Assembly: GCF_014697025.1 (NCBI RefSeq)
Contig: NZ_JACJRC010000015.1
Coordinates: forward strand, 62,001-126,000
Reading direction: 5' to 3'
Source of the DNA: Alkalinema sp. FACHB-956
GTDB taxonomy: Bacteria; Cyanobacteriota; Cyanobacteriia; Leptolyngbyales; Leptolyngbyaceae
DNA: 64,000 nucleotides
Shown one piece after another: positions 18,005-26,625 of the stretch. How positions within the stretch are numbered: the stretch's first letter is position 1; each line of letters opens with the position of its first letter. A program made the position numbers and the translations under genes. The notes beneath the pieces were generated by a model. That model was not told the DNA's origin, made no database searches, and saw only the letters and a program-made list of their open reading frames with translations.

Positions 18005-18244
18005 CTATCTAGGCAGTAGCGGCTCGATTTGTTGGGTAGCCAGACTGGCTTCTAGCAACTTTTCCCAGGCGCGATCGTCCAGTTGTCCCATCGCTTGAAT
18101 ACAAGTTGAAAATTGCTGCCACTTCTCTTGAGCATGTTGAAACTGTGGATCAAATCCAGTTACATGGCAGAAAGTTTCAAATCCGTTGTCCCAGTAGAAG
18201 GTGCCAAGTGCTTTTCTAAGTTGATGAAATTGAGCAGGTTCCAT
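18005..18244 (-). CDS. Small protein, unknown
   Basis: The ATG at 18244 (MEPAQFHQLRKALG) gives 79 residues; a TTG eight codons earlier is less likely. The sequence is amphipathic and helical, with FYWDNGFETFCHVTGFDPQF in the middle. No family is recognised. Two long palindromes lie in the spacer upstream, so it may be separately regulated from recA. Confidence 0.5.
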   Translation of the reverse strand: MEPAQFHQLRKALGTFYWDNGFETFCHVTGFDPQFQHAQEKWQQFSTCIQAMGQLDDRAWEKLLEASLATQQIEPLLPR

Positions 18245-18305
18245 AAGTATTGCTGAAAGGGATGTCAAAACTGCCCATTTACCCCGCTAGGGGAGAAAAA
18301 AGTAT

Positions 18306-18321
18306 TGTCTGAATTCAGACA
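18306..18321. promoter_or_regulatory. 16-bp perfect palindrome, candidate operator
   Basis: TGTCTGAATTCAGACA is a perfect dyad in the 188-bp spacer between recA and the 79-residue gene. It lies about 60 bp upstream of that gene's ATG and may bind a dimeric regulator. Confidence 0.45.
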
Positions 18322-18342
18322 GCATTAACTGGCTCCAAATTT

Positions 18343-18362
18343 GAACCACAACGTTGTGGTTC
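18343..18362. promoter_or_regulatory. 20-bp perfect palindrome, candidate operator
   Basis: GAACCACAACGTTGTGGTTC is a perfect 20-bp dyad without a central loop. No T-run follows in the recA direction, so an operator is more likely than a terminator. Confidence 0.45.
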
Positions 18363-18432
18363 GAGAAGTTGTCTTTTTGTGGGAGATCGTAGTAATCCAG
18401 TTTCAGGTTGCGGCTGGTTTTGGTTGGAATCA

Positions 18433-19311
18433 TTAGCGACACAGCAGCAAATCGCTATCTACTTGCCCGTTGGTTGCAGCAAGCTCATTGAGAACATTGA
18501 CATTGAAGATGCCTTTGCCAAAGATCATGTCAACTTCTGCCGCTCGAAAGGGTGGGGCAATCTTGTTCTTCGCCACTTTGACCTTGACCCGAATGCCGTA
18601 TTCTTCACTCCCTCGCTTCAATGTCTGAATCCGGCGAGTATCCAACCGCATTGAAGCGTAGTATTTGAGTGCATTTCCACCTGTGGTTGTTTCAGGATTA
18701 CCGTAAACTACACCAATCTTGAAACGCAGTTGATTCAGAAAAATCACGGTGCATTGACTATGCAGGCAATTCATTAAGCGCCGGAGGGCTTTGCTCATCA
18801 ACCAAGCAATGGAAGTTGTTGGAAAATCGCCCATATCGGCTTGAAGTTCTGCCTCGGTTACCAATGCAGCCACGGAGTCCACCACAATCAGATCAACACT
18901 CTTGGAACGCACCAGTTGTTCAACCAGTTCCATTGCCATCTCACCGCTGTCAGGTTGACTGACCAGCATTTGATCGATATCGACTCCGATCGCAGCAGCA
19001 TAAAGTGGATCGAGGGCATGTTCCATATCGACAAAGGCAGTGATACCTCCGAGCTTTTGCATCTGGGCGATCGCCTGTAGTGCCAATGTGGTCTTGCCGC
19101 TACTCTCTGGTCCATAAATTTCGATAATGCGTCCTCTGGGATAGCCTCCTCCCAATGCCACATCCAGTTCAGTTGAGCCACTGGAAAAGGTTTTCACGCT
19201 CATATGACTAGCATCCCCCAGGCGCATAATGGAACCATTGCCAAATTCCCGGTTGATCGTTGATAGGGTGTGCTCTAGATCCGATTTTTTGCTTACCAGT
19301 TTGTTAGCCAT
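18433..19311 (-). CDS. recA: RecA paralogue, C-terminally short
   Basis: Starting at [16 protein letters not shown] the product has 292 residues against about 350 for chromosomal RecA. Walker [10 protein letters not shown] (67-75), [23 protein letters not shown] and the L2 region [20 protein letters not shown] are intact, so ATP and DNA binding look functional. The L1 region ([20 protein letters not shown]) differs from the usual GDSHxGLQAR. After FGKGIF the sequence loses similarity and stops, so the C-terminal domain, which regulates DNA access, is missing; I found no remnant of it downstream in any frame. It follows the helicase gene by 79 bp in the lexA-led block and is probably SOS-regulated. 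Confidence 0.9.
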   Translation of the reverse strand: MANKLVSKKSDLEHTLSTINREFGNGSIMRLGDASHMSVKTFSSGSTELDVALGGGYPRGRIIEIYGPESSGKTTLALQAIAQMQKLGGITAFVDMEHALDPLYAAAIGVDIDQMLVSQPDSGEMAMELVEQLVRSKSVDLIVVDSVAALVTEAELQADMGDFPTTSIAWLMSKALRRLMNCLHSQCTVIFLNQLRFKIGVVYGNPETTTGGNALKYYASMRLDTRRIQTLKRGSEEYGIRVKVKVAKNKIAPPFRAAEVDMIFGKGIFNVNVLNELAATNGQVDSDLLLCR

Positions 19312-19390
19312 CGTTCTCAAGAATGAACAACCGACCTCCATTTCTGAAGATCGGTAGATGTGCAGCGATAGCTGACGGTTAATCAGTTGG

Positions 19391-22033
19391 TCAGGAGCTA
19401 ATTTCTGTCTCGGTCTGTGCGGTGGGTAAAGCGGTTCTCTCACCCAGAGGCTCTGCCAACGCATCCAACAACACCAACCCCAGTTGCTTCAGCAAAGCCG
19501 TGTTGCCATCGGGACAACCATGTTGAATCAAACACTTGGCACAACCTGCATCACAATCACAGCCACGGGCGATCGCAGCAGCAGTACTCGCAAGTTCAGC
19601 CATATGTTTGAATACGGCTTCAGAAGCCCCATTTCCGCCGTCGCTGGTATCGTAGAAATAGCCTGCATAGTGGTTGCGATCGCCAGCTTCCTTAACCACC
19701 GAAAAGTTCACTTCTCTGGGGTCAACTCTGGCAAAGAGTTGCAGCGATCGCAGGATTTGATGCCCAAAGCTGTGTATGGCGATCAGGCTACTGGGATACT
19801 CCCATAATTGCTGATAGCCGGGTGGAATTGGCTGCCCACTGCGACTCAAGCTGGTTCTTGCTTCTCTCGCAAAGGTTTGAAGATAGTCCTGTGCAGTGGA
19901 GTCGATCGCCACTTTGACAATGGGGGCTGAAAATTGAGTGCGGTAGGGCTGCTCAAAACTTTCCTCAGATAGGGTTTTGATAATCAGTGCCTTGCGGGTT
20001 GGCTTGCTGCAAAGTGGACAGCGGCGCTCGTCTGGTAATGGCTCCTTGTAGTTCAAACACCGCCGGTTCAGACAGGTCTGTTCATACAGCTGTGTCATCA
20101 AACTGTAACCGCTAGTGATGTGGCTGACTTGCCCATAGCTGAGTTCAAGCGTTAGAACGGCAGGTGAATCAGCACCCTCCTCCGCACGGGGAAACTTTAA
20201 AGGCAATGCGACCGGATTGGTTAAAGCCTTCAAGCTGCTGGTCTCCGACTGAGTGAAGGCAACCGTGAACAGGGGGCTATCCGGCACTTGTTTTAGAATT
20301 GCCTGCTTACTGGTCAAGTCGAGCGAGATGCACTGATAGGTCAACATTTGTCCGTCGCCATCTTGCCGTTTGTAGATGGCATGGAGATGCACTTCCCGAT
20401 GGGCAATGTCCTCCGACACTTCCTCCAGTGCTTCGCCCGACTCAGCATCCATCAGTTTGACGGTCGTTTGAGACACACCTCCCCGAAAATTGACATCTTT
20501 GTGCGGGTAGCCTCTCGCCCATAGTCCATTACGCCCTTTGTTGAGATGTCCTTGAGCCATTAAAAGCTTTGCAACCTCGATCGCAGCACTCCCAAAGTAA
20601 TGCTTGATTTTGCTGGTAGGAATGCCCGTTTCTGCTGCGGCACAAAGCAGATGTTTAGCCGCAAAGATAGGATATTCGTCATTAAAGAAAACGTCCTCAG
20701 CTTCACCAGTAGTCAACAGTTCTGGATGCTCTGTGATGTAGCGATCTATGGGGTTCAAGGCATTGGGAATCAGCACTGTCATTCCCGGTTTGACACGTCC
20801 GGCTCGACCACTGCGCTGCTGATATGCCATTTTGGAGCCGGGCCAGCCCCGTAGAACACAGCACTCCAGCTCAGGTAGGTCAATGCCAGCTTCTAAGGCT
20901 TCCGTTGCAATAATCCATTGAATGATACCAGACTGGAGTTGTTGAACCACCTCAGCGCGACGCTCTGAACTGATGCCACCATAGAAGGCAGCAACCATGT
21001 TTGACTTCAGCAATCCTGTTAGATCCCTGACACTCCGGCGCGAGTTGCAAAAGGCAATCCCGGACTTTCCTTGAACTAACAAAAACTGAATAATACGGGC
21101 TGTATCCGCAGTCAGGTTGTAGCTGGGTTGAGTCACAACCACTTGGCGATGGGGTGCCGCAGCCCCGCTCCTATGAATCCAAATGAGAGGCTTTGGAACA
21201 CGTTTAGTTGGCTTCAGTCCGGACAGCTTCTGGGCAAGCTGTTTCGGGTTGCCACAGGTTGCACTCAGAAAGATGAATTGCAGCTCTCTGGAGCGACCGC
21301 CATAGTGATCCACTGCTAACCGAATGCGACGGATCAACCAAGCCATGTTGGCTCCATAGCTACCTGAAAGGGTATGTGCCTCGTCAATCAGCACGTAGCG
21401 CAATTGTTGATAGAAGGTTGCCCACCGCTGCGACTTCCAGGCTTGCTTGAGTTGAAAATGAATCAGTTCTGGCGTGACTCCTAGAATGCGAGGATCGGAT
21501 GCGAGAATTTGCTCCCGTTCTTCGGTCTTCACATCTCCTGTCATCATTGCCAATACAGGGCGGGAGACAGCAGGCATTGCTGAGAGCAATTCCGAGATCT
21601 TGTGAAACTGATCCAGCGCTAGTGCGCGGAGTCCGTAAAATGCCAATGCGCGGTGTTCCTGCCTCATGCAACCTTCCAGAATGCCAGGGTAGGTACTGAG
21701 TGTTTTACCGCTGGCAGTGGGAGAGGTGAGAATCAGGCTTTTGCCTGCGCGAATAGCTTGCAAAGCTTTGAGTTGATGGGAGTAGAACTGGTAAATCCCC
21801 TGAGTATGAAGGGCTTCAATCAACTCAGGTGGTAAATCAGCAGGAATTTCCTTTAAATCTGGCTCCTGTGCAGGAATGGTTTGCTGCCAGAGCAGGTCTT
21901 CTCCCAAAAATTCAGTGATATCGGTTGGTTCAGAAGGGCGATCGCTCGTTGAATCAGGGTTTTCTGCAATAGAAGTCGTCGGTGGTGTCCAAAAGCTTTG
22001 GAGCAGAGTACCGTAGTTCGGTGTAGTTGTCAT
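19391..22033 (-). CDS. MrfA/YprA-like DEAH helicase with zinc-binding C-terminus
   Basis: The start at [15 protein letters not shown] gives 880 residues. Motifs are SF2: Walker A PTASGKT (105-111), DEAH (217-220), FLSATCGNP (motif III), then [19 protein letters not shown] and QRSGRAGR (motif VI). A Cys cluster CLNRRCLNY...CPLCSK follows, and near residue 840 comes [19 protein letters not shown], the four-Cys signature of the MZB/DUF1998 domain. This is the Hrq1/YprA/MrfA architecture; B. subtilis MrfA acts in nucleotide-excision-independent mitomycin repair. Its place between holA and recA behind a LexA box strengthens a DNA-damage role. Upstream gap to holA is 102 bp. Confidence 0.88.
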   Translation of the reverse strand: MTTTPNYGTLLQSFWTPPTTSIAENPDSTSDRPSEPTDITEFLGEDLLWQQTIPAQEPDLKEIPADLPPELIEALHTQGIYQFYSHQLKALQAIRAGKSLILTSPTASGKTLSTYPGILEGCMRQEHRALAFYGLRALALDQFHKISELLSAMPAVSRPVLAMMTGDVKTEEREQILASDPRILGVTPELIHFQLKQAWKSQRWATFYQQLRYVLIDEAHTLSGSYGANMAWLIRRIRLAVDHYGGRSRELQFIFLSATCGNPKQLAQKLSGLKPTKRVPKPLIWIHRSGAAAPHRQVVVTQPSYNLTADTARIIQFLLVQGKSGIAFCNSRRSVRDLTGLLKSNMVAAFYGGISSERRAEVVQQLQSGIIQWIIATEALEAGIDLPELECCVLRGWPGSKMAYQQRSGRAGRVKPGMTVLIPNALNPIDRYITEHPELLTTGEAEDVFFNDEYPIFAAKHLLCAAAETGIPTSKIKHYFGSAAIEVAKLLMAQGHLNKGRNGLWARGYPHKDVNFRGGVSQTTVKLMDAESGEALEEVSEDIAHREVHLHAIYKRQDGDGQMLTYQCISLDLTSKQAILKQVPDSPLFTVAFTQSETSSLKALTNPVALPLKFPRAEEGADSPAVLTLELSYGQVSHITSGYSLMTQLYEQTCLNRRCLNYKEPLPDERRCPLCSKPTRKALIIKTLSEESFEQPYRTQFSAPIVKVAIDSTAQDYLQTFAREARTSLSRSGQPIPPGYQQLWEYPSSLIAIHSFGHQILRSLQLFARVDPREVNFSVVKEAGDRNHYAGYFYDTSDGGNGASEAVFKHMAELASTAAAIARGCDCDAGCAKCLIQHGCPDGNTALLKQLGLVLLDALAEPLGERTALPTAQTETEISS

Positions 22034-22135
22034 GGTCTTGTCTTCGCTCACTGCCCCAAAACCTCCCCCATAGGGGAAGGCAGATGCCTGCACAGTTGCA
22101 GGCATTCGATCGCCTCAAACCGCTGCCCCCAAAAG

Positions 22136-23101
22136 TCACTTGGAATGAATCGGTTGGAACAACCGCGCGATCGCCAGCAGAGATGTCATGATGGCGTTTG
22201 CCTGGACAGCACCTTGCTTAATCGACATTTCCAAATCCACCAATTTGGTTACTGCCTGAATCAAGGTTCTGAGGGTCATGGTTGCGACCTCTTGCCGCAA
22301 ATAGTAAAGCCGATTCGGATTTCCCACGTTGCACAATTGAGCAATTTCAGTGTTGTTCTGGATACCACTCGCAAGCGCACTTTTAACCCATAGCCAGGTT
22401 CTAAACTGGGTCAGTAGAGTCGCAACCATCACCAGCATTGGCTCAGAGCGAGCCAGCAACTCATCGATCAGACGCACGACTGCTTCACTTTCCCCGTTGC
22501 GAACCGCCTCCGCTAATTGCAAATTGCTTTGAGTCTGGCAAGGAATCAGGCTTTGTACTTCCGCAAGACACACGGGCTGACCATTTGTATAGATTGCCAG
22601 CTTGCGGAGTTCTGAAGCAGCACGGGTTATGTCATTACCGATCGCCTCTGCCAGATATTCAACGACATCTTTGGGCAGTCGTAGTTTCATCTGCTTTGCT
22701 TGAGTGGCGATTGCCTCTGCGATCAAATCTGTACGCCAGGGTGGAATTAATGAAAGCTCGAAACATTGACCGTACTTGATCAAATGCTTGTAGATTTTCA
22801 GGCGCTTGTCCACATTCGTTGCCAGAAAGACAATCGTTGTGGCATCCGGTATCTGAGCAAGTTGCTGCAAACTTTCTACCTGGGCATCACCCCATTGCTT
22901 AAGATTGCAGTCTTCTACGACCACAAGCCGTTTACCACCACTGAGCGAGGGTGTTCGTGCCGCACTCATTGCCTGTTCCAAAGCACTGGCGGGAAAGCGA
23001 TGATAGCAAAGCTCTAACCACTGCGGGTCAAGTTCTGCTCTGTAGTGCTCTAGTTTTTGTCGAATGGCAAATTGATCATCTCCAACCAATAGAATAATCA
23101 T
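22136..23101 (-). CDS. holA: DNA polymerase III delta subunit (clamp loader)
   Basis: The 321-residue protein has the HolA pattern: MIILLVGDDQFAIRQKLEHY at the start, a degenerate P-loop region, TIVFLATNVDKRLKIYKHL, then RLPKDVVEYLAEAIGNDITR and the collar LLARSEPMLVMVATLLTQFR. Delta opens the sliding clamp within the loader. Its start codon overlaps the stop of dnaX (ATGA), so the two loader subunits are translationally coupled. The chromosome of a cyanobacterium should have its own holA; a plasmid copy beside dnaX, and a plasmid dnaN, implies a dedicated loader. Confidence 0.88.
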   Translation of the reverse strand: MIILLVGDDQFAIRQKLEHYRAELDPQWLELCYHRFPASALEQAMSAARTPSLSGGKRLVVVEDCNLKQWGDAQVESLQQLAQIPDATTIVFLATNVDKRLKIYKHLIKYGQCFELSLIPPWRTDLIAEAIATQAKQMKLRLPKDVVEYLAEAIGNDITRAASELRKLAIYTNGQPVCLAEVQSLIPCQTQSNLQLAEAVRNGESEAVVRLIDELLARSEPMLVMVATLLTQFRTWLWVKSALASGIQNNTEIAQLCNVGNPNRLYYLRQEVATMTLRTLIQAVTKLVDLEMSIKQGAVQANAIMTSLLAIARLFQPIHSK

Positions 23102-24546
23102 GCAGATCTCCCATTCTTAGTAGCTGTGAGCGTTCTGATCAATACGGTCATCGGCTTCGGGCTACGAGTAACTCGCTGAAGCATTCGAGCGATCGCCTGC
23201 TGATTCGCTTCAAACTTCGCAAACGATGCAGGGGCAACTTCCAGAATTGCCTTCGTTCCTTGTAGCTTGGTCAGGCGTGCCTGAGCCAACAACTTTTGAG
23301 TTCCTGGTTTAGCCGAGGCTACAACTTTTTGCCAGAGAGCTGCTAAATCAGTAGGCTTGTGAACTGCGGTTAACGAAGCTGTCTCAGAGATTGCTTTACG
23401 GCTATGCCCATTTTTGCCCACTACCTGCTTCACATCTGGAGAGCTAAAGGGAATCGATCTCAACATCGGCATCAAGTTCAGCAGACACGTCTCTAGCCAG
23501 ACAGCCGCGTTGGTTGTGTTACGAAGATAGCTCTCTGCTCTTTGTAATTGGGCCAGAGATTGATTGATTGCATCAAAATCCCACTGAGTAGCGATCGCCT
23601 TTAATTGGCTATGGTTGACAGGGCTAGTAAGCAAGTCTGTTGCTTTGGGAGCCGATTTAAGAATTAACAGATCTCGGTAGGTTTGGAGCAAGCTGCTGAG
23701 AATCAGTTTGGGTGTTTTGCCAGAATCGACCAGTGTTCGAGCTGATTGAAGGAGTTGAAACGTATCGTTCGTGGCGATCGCCTCCAGCACTGTCAGCAGG
23801 TCTGTCGCCGTAACGCCACCCGTCATTTCGATCACATGATTCGCTGTAACCGCTTCACCTAGCAGGCTAACCTGACCCAAAAGCTGAAGGGCATCCCGTA
23901 AGCCTCCTTCTGCAAATCGGGCGATCGCCATTAAAGCCTCATCCTCGACAGCGATCGCTTCGGCAGCGGCAACGTCCTGAAGGTGCTGTGCGATCGTCTG
24001 GGGCGACAGCGCCCGAAAGTGAAACACCTGACAACGACTCACAATCGTCGGCAATACTTTATGCACTTCCGTCGTACAAAGAATGAAGACTACATGAGGT
24101 GGTGGCTCCTCAATACACTTCAGCAGGGCGTTTTGGGACTGGGTAGTTAATTGATGGCATTCATCCAGAATAAAAATTCGGTAGCGTCCCTGCACGGGTG
24201 CAAGGCTGCTGCGTTCAATCAAGGCACGGGCATCATCCACCCCATTGTTAGAAGCTGCATCAATCTCACTTACATCCAGGCTATTGCTGGTTTCAATTGA
24301 TCGGCAGGATTGGCAAGTGCCGCAAGGTTCATCGGTAGGTCCGTCAAAGCTCAGACAATTGAGAGACTTGGCAAAGATACGCGCAGTAGAGGTTTTGCCA
24401 GTTCCTCTAGAACCTGTGAAGAGATACGCCGGAGCTATGTGCATCCGGTTGATGGCATTGGTCAAAGCGGTTTGGACGTAGGGTTGTCCAACCAGTTCTG
24501 CCAGGATTTTAGGGCGATATTTTTGGTGTAAGGCGTTGGTCGTCAT
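23098..24546 (-). CDS. dnaX: DNA polymerase III gamma/tau subunit (clamp loader)
   Basis: The 482-residue protein opens with HQKYRPKILAELVGQPYVQT. Walker A is GSRGTGKTST; the four zinc-binding cysteines are in LNCLSF...CGTCQSCRS; the Walker B and DExx box read IFILDECHQL; SRC (sensor region) is TIVSRCQVFHF. Length is closer to a short gamma form than to long cyanobacterial tau, and no intein is seen. It overlaps holA by 4 bp and starts 68 bp after lexA, all on the minus strand. Confidence 0.9.
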   Translation of the reverse strand: MTTNALHQKYRPKILAELVGQPYVQTALTNAINRMHIAPAYLFTGSRGTGKTSTARIFAKSLNCLSFDGPTDEPCGTCQSCRSIETSNSLDVSEIDAASNNGVDDARALIERSSLAPVQGRYRIFILDECHQLTTQSQNALLKCIEEPPPHVVFILCTTEVHKVLPTIVSRCQVFHFRALSPQTIAQHLQDVAAAEAIAVEDEALMAIARFAEGGLRDALQLLGQVSLLGEAVTANHVIEMTGGVTATDLLTVLEAIATNDTFQLLQSARTLVDSGKTPKLILSSLLQTYRDLLILKSAPKATDLLTSPVNHSQLKAIATQWDFDAINQSLAQLQRAESYLRNTTNAAVWLETCLLNLMPMLRSIPFSSPDVKQVVGKNGHSRKAISETASLTAVHKPTDLAALWQKVVASAKPGTQKLLAQARLTKLQGTKAILEVAPASFAKFEANQQAIARMLQRVTRSPKPMTVLIRTLTATKNGRSA

Positions 24547-24576
24547 GGTGATATGAGTTTAATCATCATGGCGATC

Positions 24577-24592
24577 GCCCCTAATCAGGGGC
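24577..24592. other. Short hairpin between lexA and dnaX
   Basis: GCCCCT-AATC-AGGGGC forms a 6-bp stem in the 68-bp lexA-dnaX spacer. There is no T-run, so it may modulate rather than end the transcript. Confidence 0.3.
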
Positions 24593-24614
24593 CGCTTGCT
24601 TTAGTGGAGGTAAT

Positions 24615-25226
24615 TTAAAGATCGCTCCACTCTCGCAAAACCCATAACAAGACACCTTGCACCTCTACTCGGCATTCTTCTGCATCAACTGTAATCGGCG
24701 GGTAGTTAGGATTAGATGCAATCAGCGAAATGTGCTTGCCTTCACGATAAAAGTGCTTTAACGTTGTACCCCTACCTTCTACCCACGCTGCCACAATCTC
24801 TCCAGCCTTCAATGCAGTAAGATCAGAGACAGGACGCATAATCACAAATGAACCATCCGGAATGTGATCGCCAATCATACTGTCTCCAGCGACTTGGAGT
24901 GCAAAATCTCCAGGTTTTAGCTTTGGACCGGAAATTGGCAGCATATCCTGACTATCGGTGAATACTTCACTAAGATAGCCTGCGGCGATCGTTCCCCAAA
25001 TCGGAATGCCACCTCGGTTTGATTTAAGAATTCGGATAGCACGGGCTTTTCCATATCGCCGTTCAATGTAGCCCTCTCGTTCCAAATACCTGAGACTGTT
25101 TTGGATTGCACCGCGCGGCTTCTCCATTGCCACCATCATTTCATCAATGACAGGAGAATAACCGTGAAGCTGACTGTAAGCTTCCAAGTATTCAAGGAGC
25201 CTTAGGTGGGGAGACGGGCGCTGCAT
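24615..25226 (-). CDS. lexA: LexA-family repressor/protease
   Basis: The start MQRPSPHLRLLEYLEAYSQL gives 203 residues, typical for LexA. The N-terminal winged helix (HGYSPVIDEMMVAM, then GAIQNSLRYLEREGYIERR) is of LexA type. The C-terminal S24 protease has the Ala82-Gly83 cleavage site (TIAAGYLS), Ser116 in AGDSMIGD and Lys157 in TTLKHFY, so self-cleavage should work. It begins the minus-strand block lexA, dnaX, holA, helicase, recA. A match to the cyanobacterial LexA box stands 29-42 bp upstream of its ATG, which predicts autoregulation and damage induction of the block. Confidence 0.88.
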   Translation of the reverse strand: MQRPSPHLRLLEYLEAYSQLHGYSPVIDEMMVAMEKPRGAIQNSLRYLEREGYIERRYGKARAIRILKSNRGGIPIWGTIAAGYLSEVFTDSQDMLPISGPKLKPGDFALQVAGDSMIGDHIPDGSFVIMRPVSDLTALKAGEIVAAWVEGRGTTLKHFYREGKHISLIASNPNYPPITVDAEECRVEVQGVLLWVLREWSDL

Positions 25227-25254
25227 TTGATAGAAATAGCTAAGTTGGTTTAAT

Positions 25255-25268
25255 AGTACAATTGTTCT
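25255..25268. promoter_or_regulatory. LexA box (perfect match to cyanobacterial consensus)
   Basis: AGTACAATTGTTCT fits RGTACNNNDGTWCB, the LexA box reported for Anabaena, at every fixed position. It lies between divergent lexA and the acetyltransferase-like gene and could control both. Confidence 0.7.
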
Positions 25269-25356
25269 TAATTTTAGGCAAGCTAGTAAAAATTTAGGCG
25301 CTAGGATTTTTGATGATGAGCAAATCCCAAGCTCCAAAGCCTTATGATGGGAGCCG

Positions 25357-25941
25357 TTGTTAAATCTTCTTATTCCGTTGAGCCGCATCATTCAGCTACT
25401 GCAAGTTCAAGATCAACAGATCGTTGATGCCATCCTGACCGAGGTGACTGACAAGCACCTTGAGGATGCCAAGACGCTTTGGGAGCCGATCTTGGAAGGA
25501 AGCGGTCAAGACGATGAGTATTGGAACTGGGTCGGCAAGAGCCGTCGATCGAAGTTGCTCCCAGGAGATGAGTTATACGCGATCGAGTGCGAGGGGATCA
25601 CCCAAGGGCTGATGATGCTCGATGTCTTAAAAAAGCGCTGTCTGATTGAATCTCAGTTGCGACGGCGGTTAGTCTACATCAGTGCTTTGGCAACCGCCCC
25701 TTGGAACCGACCTGTCATCACAAACCCTCCGACCTACAAAGGCGTTGGGGGTAATCTGGTGGATTTCGCAGTCGCCCGCAGCCACGAACTGGGTTATCAA
25801 GGCAGAATCGGGTTACATGCCCTCCCAGGTGCGCTAGGATTCTATAGAAAGCTGAGAGTCGGACTGCTCAATTGCGGTCCTGATCCTGAAGAACCCGATA
25901 ACCTCGTTTACTTCGAGACGCTGAGGATAGACGACCCATGA
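25357..25941 (+). CDS. GNAT-like acetyltransferase, start uncertain
   Basis: The frame of up to 194 residues has no ATG near its front, so a TTG (25357 or 25378) must be used. The C-terminal half looks like a GNAT fold: YISALATAPWNRP, GVGGNLVDFAVARSHELGYQ for the acetyl-CoA loop and helix, GRIGLHALPGALGFYRKL for the next strand and helix. An ATG-led frame, MSKSQAPKPYDGSRC at 25316-25363, ends just over this start in another frame; it may be a leader peptide or the true N-terminus cut off by a frameshift. The next gene overlaps by ATGA. It is divergent from lexA and shares the spacer with the LexA box. Confidence 0.6.
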   Translation: MLNLLIPLSRIIQLLQVQDQQIVDAILTEVTDKHLEDAKTLWEPILEGSGQDDEYWNWVGKSRRSKLLPGDELYAIECEGITQGLMMLDVLKKRCLIESQLRRRLVYISALATAPWNRPVITNPPTYKGVGGNLVDFAVARSHELGYQGRIGLHALPGALGFYRKLRVGLLNCGPDPEEPDNLVYFETLRIDDP

Positions 25942-26606
25942 CTCAATCGATTCCTGCCCAGTCAAAAGCCACCTCTGACAAAGTGGCTCGTCATCAGCGT
26001 CTGCTAGAGCTGATTGAAGCCGAGGATGCCGCCAATGGCGAAGTGGGTTGTGGACGGGATTTGGGAAAGAGGCTTTCAGAGTATTTCAGTACTCGCGGGG
26101 TTGCTCTTGACGAAGAGAAATTGAAGAGCCTGTTGCGAGAGCACTTGGGGCACATTCTGATGGAACCAGATTTTGATTCCATTGCAACCCAGATTCAGCG
26201 TCGGCTTGAATCCTTGGTTGTGCAATCCCTAGATAGTTCTTCGAGTTCTGCATCTTTGTTAGATTCAACAAATATCACAGAGCATATTCCAATAAATGAA
26301 CTCAGAGAACTATTTCAATCACAAATTGTTGATCTTTGCTCTGAAGATACCTTAGAACAACTGATTCGTTTAAGCCATCAGATTATTCATAAAGCAGTAC
26401 TCCAACCTCGACATACATGGGCTAAGCCGATATGGGTTCTACGAGGTGAAACACAGATTTATATCGTTCAGGAAACTGGAATTGAAGCGGCGATTGCTAA
26501 AGTCAAGACTCAGCATCCTCAAGAAACAGGAAAATTGGAAGTCCTCACAGTCGGAGGCGTTCTGGCACCTGACCGGGTGATATCTCTGGATATAGCCCTT
26601 TTGTGA
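25938..26606 (+). CDS. Unknown protein coupled to the GNAT-like gene
   Basis: The 222-residue product starts at an ATG overlapping the previous stop (ATGA). The first 90 residues are helical and charged (VARHQRLLELIEAEDAANGE), then a Ser-rich linker (SLDSSSSSASLLDS), then a domain of about 110 residues ending in beta strands (IWVLRGETQIYIVQETG, KLEVLTVGGVL). No family is recognised. The translational coupling argues for a complex or a shared pathway with the acetyltransferase. Base composition becomes AT-rich toward its end, as in the following gene. Confidence 0.55.
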   Translation: MTQSIPAQSKATSDKVARHQRLLELIEAEDAANGEVGCGRDLGKRLSEYFSTRGVALDEEKLKSLLREHLGHILMEPDFDSIATQIQRRLESLVVQSLDSSSSSASLLDSTNITEHIPINELRELFQSQIVDLCSEDTLEQLIRLSHQIIHKAVLQPRHTWAKPIWVLRGETQIYIVQETGIEAAIAKVKTQHPQETGKLEVLTVGGVLAPDRVISLDIALL

Positions 26607-26625
26607 AGTTCTTTTCTCGTATTTT

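Noticed and set aside
18300..18432. Possible lost C-terminal part of RecA after a frameshift.
   Set aside because: No RecA-like residues appear in any frame after the stop codon.
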